DNA of 64,000 nt, taken from NCBI GenBank assembly GCA_009391845.1, contig QWJG01000003.1, positions 1 through 64,000 on the forward strand, read 5' to 3'. The DNA is from Chloroflexota bacterium. GTDB taxonomy: Bacteria > Chloroflexota > Dehalococcoidia > UBA2979. A program made the translations under genes and the position numbers. The notes under the pieces are model-generated. The model did not search any database. It was not told where the DNA came from and saw only the letters and a program-made list of their open reading frames with translations. Positions 1 to 7,747 of this stretch are shown one piece after another (position 1 is the first letter of the stretch; each line of letters begins with the position of its first letter).

Positions 1-75
1 AGGCGAACTGTGCCCTGCGGCCGACATCGGACGCTCACCGCTGCACCGCAAGCATGAACCGAGGCGACCCAAAAC

Positions 76-102
76 ATGGGGGCGGCTCGAATCCGCCCCC
101 AT
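76..102 (-). terminator. Hairpin terminator downstream of the 45-aa membrane protein gene
   Basis: A perfect 10-bp stem (76-85 with 93-102) closes a 7-nt loop. Read on the minus strand the stem is followed by GTTTTG, a short U-tract, so it fits an intrinsic terminator for the minus-strand genes ending at 132 and 342. On the plus strand there is no T-run. Bases 1-75 show no gene. Confidence 0.6.
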
Positions 103-131
103 TCCTCAATTCCGGCCTCAACGGCGCTTCT

Positions 132-269
132 TCAGCACCCTGCTAGAAGGACGAGGAGAATCACAACTACGCCAACGAACGTGTACGTGAGAATCGGGCG
201 GCCGGACCCGTCCGGCTTCTGCGGGAGATCCGACCCGACACCAGATTCGTTGCCAGCACCCTGTGCCAT
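132..269 (-). CDS. Small tail-anchored membrane protein, 45 aa, unknown function
   Basis: I do not recognise this protein. It starts at ATG with GAGGG 8 nt upstream. The first 25 residues are polar and glycine-rich (about MAQGAGNESGVGSDLPQKPD). They are followed by a single hydrophobic helix, residues 26-44 (FVGVVVILLVLLAGC at the end), and the protein stops right after a final cysteine. This looks like a C-terminal membrane anchor with the N-terminus outside the membrane core. The gene lies 72 bp downstream of the aminotransferase on the same strand and is followed by a hairpin terminator at 76-102, so the two may share a transcript. Start codon, ribosome-binding site, clean helix and terminator together make it more than a chance ORF, but no homologue could be checked. 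Confidence 0.6.
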   Translation of the reverse strand: MAQGAGNESGVGSDLPQKPDGSGRPILTYTFVGVVVILLVLLAGC

Positions 270-341
270 TGCTAGGCCCTCAACCGCTCGGCAGAGTCGC
301 TACGGTCTGCCTCGTGACTGACGCAGTCTAGCGGATTCTGA

Positions 342-1697
342 CTAGGCGCCCGTGACAGCTTTCACAGCCGCGGCGGCGGCATCGACCATGATGCCAATCT
401 CCTCGGCGTTGATGACCAGCGGCGGGGCCATGAGCAGTTCGTCGTTGATGATGCGTGGGATTACGCCGCCCTCATCGCGCATGTGACCCATGACTTTCGC
501 GCCGGTGCCCGGGGCCTCGAAGGCCTTGCCGGTGGCGGCGTCCTGGACCAACGAGAGCCCGGCCATCAGGCCGAGGTGGCGGATGTTGGTGACGTGCGGG
601 TGGCCGTCGAAGGCGGCGTGGAGCTTGTCGTTGAGCAGCTCGCCCATCTTCGCGGCGTTATCGACGAGGTTCTCGTCCTCCATGATCTGGAGGTTGCGGA
701 GGCCGACGGCGGCAGCGGTGGGGTGCGCGCTGTTGGTGTAGCCGTGCATGAACTTGGCGTCCGCGGGGAGGTTCTTCATCGCCTCGGCGATCGGCTCGCT
801 GACGATGAAAGCGCCCATCGGGATGTAGGCGGAGGTGATGGCCTTCGCGATCGAGACGATGTCGGGCTGGACACCCCAGTGCTCAAGGGCGAACCACTTG
901 CCGGTGCGGCCGAAGCCGGTGATGACCTCGTCGGCGATCAGCAGCACCTCGTACTTGTCGCAGATCTCGCGGATGTGGGGGAAGTAGTCGTCGGACGGGG
1001 TGAAGACACCGCCGGCGCCCTTTACCGGCTCGGCGATGAAGGCGGCGACGGTGTCCGGGCCCTCGCGGAGGATCGCGTGTTCGAGCCACTCGGCGGTCTC
1101 GCCGTCGGTGTTGGGCTCGTCAGTGCTCTCCGGGTTCGAGGGCTGCTCGGTGTGGCTGATGTTGGGGACGAGCGGACCGAAGTACTTCCAGAACGGCGGG
1201 AGGCCGGTCATCGAGGAGGTGGCGAGGGTGCTGCCGTGGTAGGAGCGGGGGCGCGAGATGAGCTTGTTCTTGCCCTGGCGACCCTGAAGGTTCCAGTAGA
1301 AGCGGGCCATCTTGAATGCGCCCTCGTTCGATTCACCACCGGAGTTGGTGAAGAAGAGCGCGCCCATGTTGTCGTAGCAGAGGTCGATGACCTTCGAAGC
1401 GAGGCGGATCGCCGGCTCGTTGGAGAAGCCGTTGTAGCCGTTGGCGAAGGCGACTTTGCGCATCTGCGCGGCAGCGGCGTCGGCGAGTTCCCCGCGGCCG
1501 TGGCCGACGGCGACGTTCCAGAGTGACGACAGCCCATCGATGTAGCTGCGACCGCGGACGTCGGTGAGCCAGACGCCCTTGCCGTGATCGAAGATCAGCG
1601 GGTGCTCGTGGTCGGGCGCGTAGTGCTGGGAGTGGAGCAGGTGAGCGCGGTCTTCGCGCTCGAGTTCAGCGATGGTCTGTTCGTCGAGAATGGTCAT
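342..1697 (-). CDS. Class III PLP-dependent omega-aminotransferase
   Basis: A 451-aa fold-type I transaminase of the class III family, which moves an amino group from an omega-amino acid or diamine to a keto acid such as pyruvate. The phosphate-binding SGGESNEGAFK region is at 119-129, YHG stacks on the cofactor at 153-155, the pyridine-binding aspartate is D256 in IADEV, and the Schiff-base lysine is K285 in SIAKAI. Length is normal for the family (430-460 aa). The start ATG has GAGGGGAA 9 nt upstream. Beta-alanine:pyruvate or putrescine:pyruvate transaminases are the closest recognisable types, but substrate cannot be read from sequence. A 45-aa membrane protein gene follows on the same strand. 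Confidence 0.9.
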   Translation of the reverse strand: MTILDEQTIAELEREDRAHLLHSQHYAPDHEHPLIFDHGKGVWLTDVRGRSYIDGLSSLWNVAVGHGRGELADAAAAQMRKVAFANGYNGFSNEPAIRLASKVIDLCYDNMGALFFTNSGGESNEGAFKMARFYWNLQGRQGKNKLISRPRSYHGSTLATSSMTGLPPFWKYFGPLVPNISHTEQPSNPESTDEPNTDGETAEWLEHAILREGPDTVAAFIAEPVKGAGGVFTPSDDYFPHIREICDKYEVLLIADEVITGFGRTGKWFALEHWGVQPDIVSIAKAITSAYIPMGAFIVSEPIAEAMKNLPADAKFMHGYTNSAHPTAAAVGLRNLQIMEDENLVDNAAKMGELLNDKLHAAFDGHPHVTNIRHLGLMAGLSLVQDAATGKAFEAPGTGAKVMGHMRDEGGVIPRIINDELLMAPPLVINAEEIGIMVDAAAAAVKAVTGA

Positions 1698-2229
1698 GGC
1701 GTGGGTTCCCCTCGGCAGCCGCGCGCTGGGTGCGAACGGCGTTGGTCCGTGCGAGTACGGAGGCTACCTCACCGAGGGGTTTGGGGGACTCGCAGGGGCG
1801 TGGTGGCGCCGCCGGGCAGGACGGTGGGGGCGCCACGAGGGGGGCGGGGCATCCTCGGCGCGGTCTTGTCGTTCGGCGGGGCGTTTCTGGGATGGGACGC
1901 GCCTGCGGCGCGAGAAGGTCGCGGCTTCGCCGCGACGCTGATCTCTATGTAGCCCGCCCGATATCTCGATCGCCCTACGGGCGCGGCCCACCCCGAATGC
2001 CTGTGGGGCTGTGTATTCCCGATCCCCCTACCGGGCGGGGGCCCCACTCCCCTCTTCCGGAAAGCGTTCCCGGTCAGCAGCAACTAGGCTTTGTTGCGAG
2101 AGAAGTCGGACCGCGGAATCCCTCGCGCTGAACGCGGATCGACTGCTCGGGTCCAAGGTTCCGGGGCGCTAGTTCAGCCCGGCCGCGCGCTGTGGGCGGG
2201 GCGCCCTGAGCGGGGCCTGTTTCGCGAGA
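1698..2229. other. Gene-free GC-rich spacer with clustered hairpins
   Basis: No credible coding region is visible in about 530 bp. It holds the aminotransferase ribosome-binding site and several inverted repeats: GTGGCGCC at 1803-1810 with GGCGCCAC at 1829-1836; a 6-bp stem with TGC loop at 1898-1912; an 8-bp stem with TTC loop at 1918-1936; and a 5-bp stem with TAC loop at 1971-1983. The last three share the form C-TNC-G at the loop. I see no strong promoter hexamers or T-tracts. Confidence 0.5.
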
Positions 2230-2259
2230 CCGCTCGAGGAGGGCGTACTCCTCGGGCGG
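2230..2259 (-). terminator. Hairpin just past the alcohol dehydrogenase stop codon
   Basis: Twelve base pairs (2230-2241 with 2248-2259, one G-U wobble) close a 6-nt loop, starting 17 bp beyond the stop codon of the minus-strand dehydrogenase. There is no U-tract, so it may stall or protect the 3' end rather than act as a classical terminator. Confidence 0.5.
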
Positions 2260-2275
2260 TCGTCTCGGGGGTGGG

Positions 2276-3370
2276 CTACTCGAAGACGATGACGCCGCGG
2301 CCGTCTTCGCCGCGGTCGAGGGCGTCGAAGCCTTCGTTGATCTGGTCGAGGGTGTAGCGGCGCTGGATCAGTTCGTCGATCTGGAGATCGCCCTTCTGGT
2401 AGAGGTCGATCATGGTGCGGAAGCTTTCGTGGGGGCTGGCGGAACCGTAGTAGGCGCCGACGACGGTCTTCTGGTACCGGACCATGTCCACGAGGTCGAT
2501 CGCGGCCTTGTCACCGAGCGGGGCGAGGCCGACGACGACGGCGGTGCCGTTGCGGCGCAGCGATCCGACGGCCTGCTGGGTGGTCTCGGACGCGCCGAAG
2601 GTGTCGAAGGCGAAGTCGACGCCGCCGCCGGTGAGCTCCTTGATCGCCTCGATTGGGTCTTCGACGGTGGAGTCGATGATGTCGGTGGCGCCGAAGCGGG
2701 TGGCGAACTGGAGCTTGTGCTCCGCGATGTCGACGGCGATGACGCGGGAGGCGTTCATCAGCGCGGCGCCCTGGACGGAGTTGAGGCCGACGCCGCCGAC
2801 GCCGAAGACGGCGACGGTCATGCCGGGGCGGACGCCGGGCGCGTTGACGACGCTGCCGACGCCGGTGGTGACGGAGCAGCCGATCAGCGCGGCGACTTCC
2901 ATCGGCACGTCATCGGGCATCGGGTAGCAGGCCTGGGCGGGGGCGACCTGGTACTCGGAGAAGACGCCGAGCTTCGACATCTGGAAGACCTCGGCGCCGT
3001 TGGCGTCCTTGAGGCGCGTGGTGCCGTCGTACTGGCGGACGCCGGTCTGGGCGTTGGTCTCGCAGAGTTGCGGGCTGCCGGAGCGGCACTGGCGGCAGTG
3101 GCCGCAGTTGGAGACGAAGGCGAGCACGCAGCGATCGCCGGGCTTCACGGAGGTGACGCCCGCGCCGACCGCCTCGACGGTGCCGGCGCCCTCGTGGCCG
3201 AGGACGCAAGGGAGCGGGATCTGAGCGGTGCCGTGGATGACGTGGATGTCGCTGGCGCAGACGCCGGCGGCGCCGGTGCGGATGAGCACCTCGCCTGCCT
3301 GAGGGCCCTGCTGGGTCAAGTCTTCGATCAGCAGCGACCGCTCGCCGGATCGCATCACTGCAGCCTTCAC
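2276..3370 (-). CDS. Zinc-dependent alcohol dehydrogenase (MDR superfamily)
   Basis: A 364-aa medium-chain dehydrogenase that interconverts an alcohol and an aldehyde using a nicotinamide cofactor. The catalytic zinc ligands are C38, H59-E60 in GHEGAG, and C165. The structural zinc site is C89, C92, C95 and C103. The Rossmann motif GVGGVG is at 190-195, and D214 in VDI suggests NAD preference. The overall pattern resembles the class III/NDMA-type alcohol dehydrogenases, but the true substrate is unknown. The start is GTG with AAGGGGG a few bases upstream. A hairpin follows the stop codon. It reads the same way as murE, 117 bp away, but nothing ties the two functionally. Confidence 0.9.
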   Translation of the reverse strand: MKAAVMRSGERSLLIEDLTQQGPQAGEVLIRTGAAGVCASDIHVIHGTAQIPLPCVLGHEGAGTVEAVGAGVTSVKPGDRCVLAFVSNCGHCRQCRSGSPQLCETNAQTGVRQYDGTTRLKDANGAEVFQMSKLGVFSEYQVAPAQACYPMPDDVPMEVAALIGCSVTTGVGSVVNAPGVRPGMTVAVFGVGGVGLNSVQGAALMNASRVIAVDIAEHKLQFATRFGATDIIDSTVEDPIEAIKELTGGGVDFAFDTFGASETTQQAVGSLRRNGTAVVVGLAPLGDKAAIDLVDMVRYQKTVVGAYYGSASPHESFRTMIDLYQKGDLQIDELIQRRYTLDQINEGFDALDRGEDGRGVIVFE

Positions 3371-3487
3371 GGTGCCCCCTTGCCGACGCCGGAGAGCGCC
3401 GGATGTCGTCGGATGTGCGGTCTGTTGTCATGGGGAGAGTGCCGGTTCGCGGGCGGCCTCGCAAGCCGGGGGGCGGCGAGGGCGGTT

Positions 3488-5053
3488 TCAGGAGTCTTGC
3501 GGGCCGAAGCGACGGGCGATTTCCTCGCGGGCGACGGCGCGGTCGTCCCAGGGGTGCGCGCCGTCCGCGCGCTCGATCGAGCGTTCGTGGCCTTTGCCGG
3601 CGAGGAGCAGCAGGTCGCCGGGGCGCGCGATTTCGAGGGCGCGTGCGATTGCGTCGCGGCGGTCGGTGACGCGCTCGAAGGCGCAGCCGCTGGTTGCGCC
3701 CTCGGAAGCGCCTTCGGATGCACCGGCGGCGATCAGTGCCTGCGCGATCTCCTCGATGATCTGCTCGGAGGGTTCGGAGCGCGGGTCCTCCTCGGTGAGG
3801 ACGACGTAGTCGGCGAGTTCGGCGGCGACCGCGCCGAGGCCGGTGCGGCGATCACGGGAACGCTCGCCGGCGCAGCCGAAGAGCACGACCAGGCGGCCGT
3901 CGACGACGTCGCGGAGGGTGCCGAGGACGCGGCGCATCGCCTCGGGGGTGTGGGCGTAGTCGACGATGACGTCGAAGGGGGCGCCGGTGATGCGCTCCAT
4001 GCGCCCGGGGACGCCGGGGCAGGCGGCGACGCCGGCGGCGACCTGCTCGATTTCGAGGTTGAGCGCGGCAGCGGCGGTGATCGCGGCGGCGGCATTCGAG
4101 ACGTTGAACTCGCCCGGCAGGCGGACGCTCGCCTCGATGTCGTCGTCACCGGCGGTGAGCGAGAACGTCGATCCGTCGGACCAGGCCATGACGTCGGCGA
4201 TGCGGACGTCGGCGTCCTCGTTGTCGACGCCGTAGGTGACGACGCGGGCCTTCGTGCGCGCGGCGAAGTATTGCCAGTTGGGGTCATCGCGATTGAGGAC
4301 GGCGGTGCGCTGGGGCGCGCCGTGGGGCTGATCGTTGAGCATCTCGAAGAGGGCGCCCTTGGCCTTGCGGTAGGACTCGAAGGTGCCGTGGAAATCGAGG
4401 TGGTCGGGTGTGACGTTGGTGAGCACCCCGACGTCGAAGTAGCAGTGATCGAGGCGGTGGAGCGCGAGGCCGTGCGAGGTGGCCTCGACGACGGCGTGGG
4501 TGCAGCCGGCGGCGACCATGTCGCCGAGGAGGCGCTGGACGACGGGCGCCTCCTGCGTGGTGAGGCGGGCCTCGATCGGGACGACCTCGCCGCGGATGCG
4601 CGACTCGATGGTGGAGAGCAGGCCGGCGGCGAGGCCGGCGGCTTCGAGGGCGGCGAGCGTGAGGAAGGCGGTGGTCGACTTGCCGTCGGTGCCGGTGATG
4701 CCGACGACGGTGAGGGCGCGGCCCGGGTAGCCCTCGTGGGCGGCGGCGATCGCGGCGAGTGCGACGCGCGGGCTGGGGACGCCGACGACGGGGACACCGA
4801 GGTTGCGCAGGCCCTCGGCGCGGTCCGTCGCGGCGACGAGGGCGACGGCGCCCGCCTCGACGGCGCGCGCGGCGAAGTCGTGACCGTCGGCGCGCTCGCC
4901 GGGGATGCAGACGAACAGGTCGCCTGCCTCGACAGCGCGCGAGTCGAGTTGGACGCGACGGATGGCGGGGAGCGACGAGCGATCGACGTCCTCGGGGAGG
5001 GCGTCGCGCCAGTCGCCGCGCGGCGTCGAGGTGCCGTTCGGATCGTTGGTCAT
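3488..5053 (-). CDS. murE: UDP-N-acetylmuramoyl-peptide ligase MurE
   Basis: A 521-aa Mur ligase that adds the third amino acid to UDP-MurNAc-L-Ala-D-Glu in the cytoplasmic phase of peptidoglycan synthesis. The N-terminal UDP-binding domain is about residues 25-105, the ATP loop GTDGKST is at 121-127, and the C-terminal domain begins near VDYAHTP. At about 422-425, where diaminopimelate-adding enzymes have DNPR, this protein has EDPR (context TEEDPRSEPSEQ). Ornithine is the diamino acid reported for Chloroflexus peptidoglycan, so a substrate other than diaminopimelate is possible. This is inference. No other mur gene is adjacent. The ATG lies 6 nt after a TACCAT -10 box, which suggests a leaderless message. 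Confidence 0.92.
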   Translation of the reverse strand: MTNDPNGTSTPRGDWRDALPEDVDRSSLPAIRRVQLDSRAVEAGDLFVCIPGERADGHDFAARAVEAGAVALVAATDRAEGLRNLGVPVVGVPSPRVALAAIAAAHEGYPGRALTVVGITGTDGKSTTAFLTLAALEAAGLAAGLLSTIESRIRGEVVPIEARLTTQEAPVVQRLLGDMVAAGCTHAVVEATSHGLALHRLDHCYFDVGVLTNVTPDHLDFHGTFESYRKAKGALFEMLNDQPHGAPQRTAVLNRDDPNWQYFAARTKARVVTYGVDNEDADVRIADVMAWSDGSTFSLTAGDDDIEASVRLPGEFNVSNAAAAITAAAALNLEIEQVAAGVAACPGVPGRMERITGAPFDVIVDYAHTPEAMRRVLGTLRDVVDGRLVVLFGCAGERSRDRRTGLGAVAAELADYVVLTEEDPRSEPSEQIIEEIAQALIAAGASEGASEGATSGCAFERVTDRRDAIARALEIARPGDLLLLAGKGHERSIERADGAHPWDDRAVAREEIARRFGPQDS

Positions 5054-5059
5054 CGAGTG

Positions 5060-5065
5060 ATGGTA
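5060..5065 (-). promoter_or_regulatory. -10 box for a leaderless murE transcript
   Basis: TACCAT on the minus strand is separated from the murE ATG by only 6 nt, and no Shine-Dalgarno lies between them. No -35 hexamer is visible. Seven other genes in the window have the same layout. Confidence 0.5.
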
Positions 5066-5139
5066 CGTGCGGGATGCACCGTGGCGGAGGCGCTGTAGAA
5101 TCTACTGCGCCCCATACCGACCACCTCAAGGGAGTACAG

Positions 5140-5556
5140 ATGATCGAGCTGACCGACGAGATGCGAACGCGGATCGGGAGCGCGCTGGATGATGGCCTAC
5201 CGGTCGTGACCAGTAGCGTCGGTCCGGACGGCCAACCAACGATCTCCTTCTACGGCAGCACTCAGGTGTTCAGCGCCGATCAGCTCGCGATCTGGGTGCG
5301 GGCACGGCCGGGTGGCCTGACGGATCGGATCAAGCAGAACCCGAAGATGGCGTTCCTGTATCGGAACCCGGCTGAGCGGATCGGCTGGCAATTCCACGGC
5401 CGCGCCAAGCTGGTGGAGGACGCGACAATCGCGCAGCAGGTCTACGACAACTCGCCGGAGCGAGAGCGCAACAGCGACCCCGATCGCGAAGGGCACGCGA
5501 TCCTGATCGACGTCGACAAGGTCGTCGCCCGTGGCGAAGTGCTGATGGAGCGCTAG
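5140..5556 (+). CDS. Pyridoxamine 5'-phosphate oxidase-fold (PPOX) flavin/F420-binding protein
   Basis: A 138-aa split-barrel protein of the PPOX class. The N-terminal strands (LPVVTSSVGPDGQPTISFYGS) form the usual flavin- or F420-binding sheet, followed by a helix rich in basic residues (RIKQNPKMAFLYRN) and FHGRAKLVED. Such proteins reduce or sense flavin/F420-linked substrates in the cytoplasm; the substrate is not known here. ATG at 5140 was chosen over upstream in-frame options because AAGGGA sits 5 nt before it and homology begins there. It is transcribed divergently from murE. The next gene starts two bases after its TAG stop, so the two are probably translated together. Confidence 0.8.
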   Translation: MIELTDEMRTRIGSALDDGLPVVTSSVGPDGQPTISFYGSTQVFSADQLAIWVRARPGGLTDRIKQNPKMAFLYRNPAERIGWQFHGRAKLVEDATIAQQVYDNSPERERNSDPDREGHAILIDVDKVVARGEVLMER

Positions 5557-5558
5557 CC

Positions 5559-6236
5559 ATCGAGGCGGCCGAGCTGCTTGCACTGGGGGCGCTGCACGTC
5601 GCGGTACTCGAGGCCGGGCAGGCGACGAGCGCGCACGAAGCGGCGCGGTTCCGGCTCTTCCGGTCCGCGGCCGGCAACACGTGGCGGATGCGCGACGACC
5701 TCGACAGCGGGCAGGCCGCGGCGCTCGCCGAACTGGCCGCCGCCGAACCGGTGGTGCGTGACTTCGAGGGCGAGCCGCCGGCCCTCGAGGGGTATCGGGA
5801 GATCGTCGGTGGTGTCTGGGCCGTCACGCGCGAGTACCGCGGACCGGCATTTATCTTTCCCGACGAGCTGCCAGCGGCGCCGCGCGCAGTCCTCGTGGGG
5901 CCCGCCGATCGCGCGCTGTTGCCACCGCACTTCGCGTGGGCGATCGAGGAGTGGGACGACATCCAGCCGGTGGCGGTGGCGCTCGATGGCGGGGTCGCCG
6001 TCGCGATTTGCCATGCGCCAGCGGGGACTGCCGAAGCCGCCGAGGCCGGTGTGTTCACGATCGAGGCGGCGCGCGGCCGGGGCTACGCGGTCGAGGTGGT
6101 CGCCGCCTGGGCCCAGGCGATGCGCGCGGCGGGCCGGTTGCCGATGTACAGCACGCAGTGGGACAACGCGGCGTCGCGTCGCGTGGCGGCGAAGCTGAGG
6201 CTGGAGCTGTACGGCGAGGATTTGAACCTCACCTAG
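5559..6236 (+). CDS. GNAT-family acetyltransferase-like protein, apparently starting at ATC
   Basis: A 225-aa protein with a C-terminal GNAT-like acyl-CoA domain (AGVFTIEAARGRGYAVEVVAAW, with the acetyl-CoA loop in ARGRGYA). The N-terminal part contains FRLFRSAAGNTWRMRDDL, which aligns with the conserved start region of this family (GNTWR followed by RDDL). The first ATG, at 5688, would remove that region and about 43 residues. No ATG, GTG or TTG occurs in frame upstream for more than 90 nt. ATC at 5559 lies 8 nt after GGAG and two bases after the preceding stop codon, so I place the start there. CTG at 5574 is an alternative without a ribosome-binding site. The target of acetylation is unknown. 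Confidence 0.7.
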   Translation: MEAAELLALGALHVAVLEAGQATSAHEAARFRLFRSAAGNTWRMRDDLDSGQAAALAELAAAEPVVRDFEGEPPALEGYREIVGGVWAVTREYRGPAFIFPDELPAAPRAVLVGPADRALLPPHFAWAIEEWDDIQPVAVALDGGVAVAICHAPAGTAEAAEAGVFTIEAARGRGYAVEVVAAWAQAMRAAGRLPMYSTQWDNAASRRVAAKLRLELYGEDLNLT

Positions 6237-6251
6237 TCCCGTCGTCGCGGT

Positions 6252-7127
6252 TTAGATCCAGTGGCCGGGCGCGGCCTGCCAGAAGAACTGCAGCAGGACG
6301 CCGCCGGTGGCTTTGGGGTGGATGAACGCCTCGCGCCACGGCACGCCGTCCGTCTCGCTTTCGCGTTCGCCGAAGGTGCGGACGCCGTGGTGGGCGAGCG
6401 CCGCGACCGCGCGATCCCAGTCGGCGACCTCGACGGTGAGGTGGTGGGCGCCGGGGCCGCGCTGTTCCAGGAAGCGCTGGACGAAGGAGTCTCCGCCGGT
6501 GGGCGAGATTACCTCGACGCGGAGTTGCTTCGTGGGGGCGTCGAGCACGCGGGTGCGGAACTCGCCGCCGCGATCATCGGGCGAGCGCCAGAAGTTCTGG
6601 TAGCCCATCGTCCGCTCGTACCAGTCACCCAGTTCGTCGCGGTCGGCGTGGGCGTGGGCGAGGTGGTTCACGTTGATGATGCCGAGGGTGTGATCGCCGT
6701 CGTCCTCGAAGGGCTCGACGTTGTACCAGCCGGGGCCTTCGAAGAACTGGTAGAGGAAGCCCTGGCCGCCGCCGGTGGGGTGCAGGTAGGTGCTGACGCC
6801 CTCGCCGCCCCAGGGCTCGCCGCCGAGGTCACGGATCGAGGTACGCGCGGCCTCGGTGGATTCGACGCGCATGGCGATGTGGTGCAGGCCGGGACCGCGC
6901 GGGCCGTCGAGGAACCGATGCAGGTAGGAGTCCGCGCCATCGGGCTCGAGGATCTCCCAGCCGAAGCGGGACGAGCCGGGGATGGCGAGCGTGACGGCGC
7001 GGAAGCCCTTGTCGCGGTACTCGCCCTGCGCCGGGCGCAATCCGAGGACGCGGGTGAGGAATTCGGCCTGCGCGTCGGCGTCCGGGACGGCCTGGGCAAT
7101 GTGGTCAATGTTCAGGAACTCGATCAT
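6252..7127 (-). CDS. Two-domain VOC (glyoxalase/dioxygenase superfamily) protein
   Basis: A 291-aa protein made of two vicinal-oxygen-chelate modules. In the first (about 1-130), H9 in IDHIA, the LHHIAM histidines and the residues of LYQFFE fit metal positions. The second (about 145-290) repeats this with NHLAHA, AHHLTVEV and LLQFFW. The family includes ring-cleaving dioxygenases, methylmalonyl-CoA epimerases and glyoxalases; two tandem modules in one chain fit a ring-cleaving dioxygenase or 4-hydroxyphenylpyruvate dioxygenase-like enzyme best. The gene converges with the GNAT gene, with 15 bp between stop codons. It lies 38 bp downstream of the methyltransferase gene on the same strand, so they may share a transcript. 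Confidence 0.8.
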   Translation of the reverse strand: MIEFLNIDHIAQAVPDADAQAEFLTRVLGLRPAQGEYRDKGFRAVTLAIPGSSRFGWEILEPDGADSYLHRFLDGPRGPGLHHIAMRVESTEAARTSIRDLGGEPWGGEGVSTYLHPTGGGQGFLYQFFEGPGWYNVEPFEDDGDHTLGIINVNHLAHAHADRDELGDWYERTMGYQNFWRSPDDRGGEFRTRVLDAPTKQLRVEVISPTGGDSFVQRFLEQRGPGAHHLTVEVADWDRAVAALAHHGVRTFGERESETDGVPWREAFIHPKATGGVLLQFFWQAAPGHWI

Positions 7128-7165
7128 CGAGGTGGGTGTCTTTCCGTTGCGTGTGTGGAGGCAGG

Positions 7166-7747
7166 CTACAGGCGGATCGAGATCTCCTCGCCGTTGCCGA
7201 TCGGCACGGTGACGGTCGCGAGACGCTCGTCCGCGCGCACGGCGGCGAGGAAGGCGGCGACCTCGGTGGGGTGCGAGGTGACGTTGTCGGTGACGAGGAG
7301 GCCGCCGGGTCGGAGGCGTTCGACGATCAGCGGGAGGTAGTCGAGGTAGCTCGCGCGGTCGGCGTCGAGGAAGACGAGGTCGAAGGCGCCCTCGAGGGTC
7401 GGCAGGGAGTTCCGGGCGTCGCCCTCGATGATCTCGACCGCGGCGCGGAGGTTGGATTCGCGGAGCTGGGCGTCGGCCATCTCGATCTTGTCGGCGCTGC
7501 GTTCGAGGGTGGTGACGCGGCCGCCCTGTTCGGCGACGGCGTCGGCGAGCCAGATCGTGGAATAGCCGTTCGAGGTGCCGATCTCGAGGACGCGCTGCGC
7601 ATTGAGCGAGCGGGCGAGGATCCAGAGGAGCCGACCGGTGTCCGGCATGATGTTGAGCATCCGCCTCGAGTGCTCAGACTCGATGGCGTCATGGGCGCGT
7701 CCGAGGACGCTGAGCTGGTCGAGCTGGATCAGGAGCGCGGTATTCAC
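7166..7747 (-). CDS. SAM-dependent O-methyltransferase (caffeoyl-CoA/catechol OMT type)
   Basis: A 193-aa class I methyltransferase. LEIGTSNGYSTIWLA (about 54-68) is the AdoMet-binding motif I, TTLERSADKIEMA carries the ribose-binding acidic residue, GDARNSLP binds adenine, and LVFLDADRASYLDYL holds the metal-binding aspartates of the family 3 O-methyltransferases. It probably methylates a catechol-like hydroxyl with Mg2+. The start is GTG, overlapping the stop codon of the upstream ROK kinase by 4 nt (GTGA), so the two are translationally coupled. Confidence 0.85.
   Translation of the reverse strand: MNTALLIQLDQLSVLGRAHDAIESEHSRRMLNIMPDTGRLLWILARSLNAQRVLEIGTSNGYSTIWLADAVAEQGGRVTTLERSADKIEMADAQLRESNLRAAVEIIEGDARNSLPTLEGAFDLVFLDADRASYLDYLPLIVERLRPGGLLVTDNVTSHPTEVAAFLAAVRADERLATVTVPIGNGEEISIRL

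Noticed and set aside
76..321. Plus-strand frame of 81 codons at the left edge
   Set aside because: Begins within a terminator hairpin, has no ribosome-binding site, and overlaps the better-supported 45-aa gene on the other strand.
2429..5098. An 889-codon open frame on the plus strand opposite the dehydrogenase and murE
   Set aside because: It is the antisense shadow of two clear genes with full motifs on the minus strand; its translation is low-complexity Gly/Ala/Asp-rich and resembles no family.
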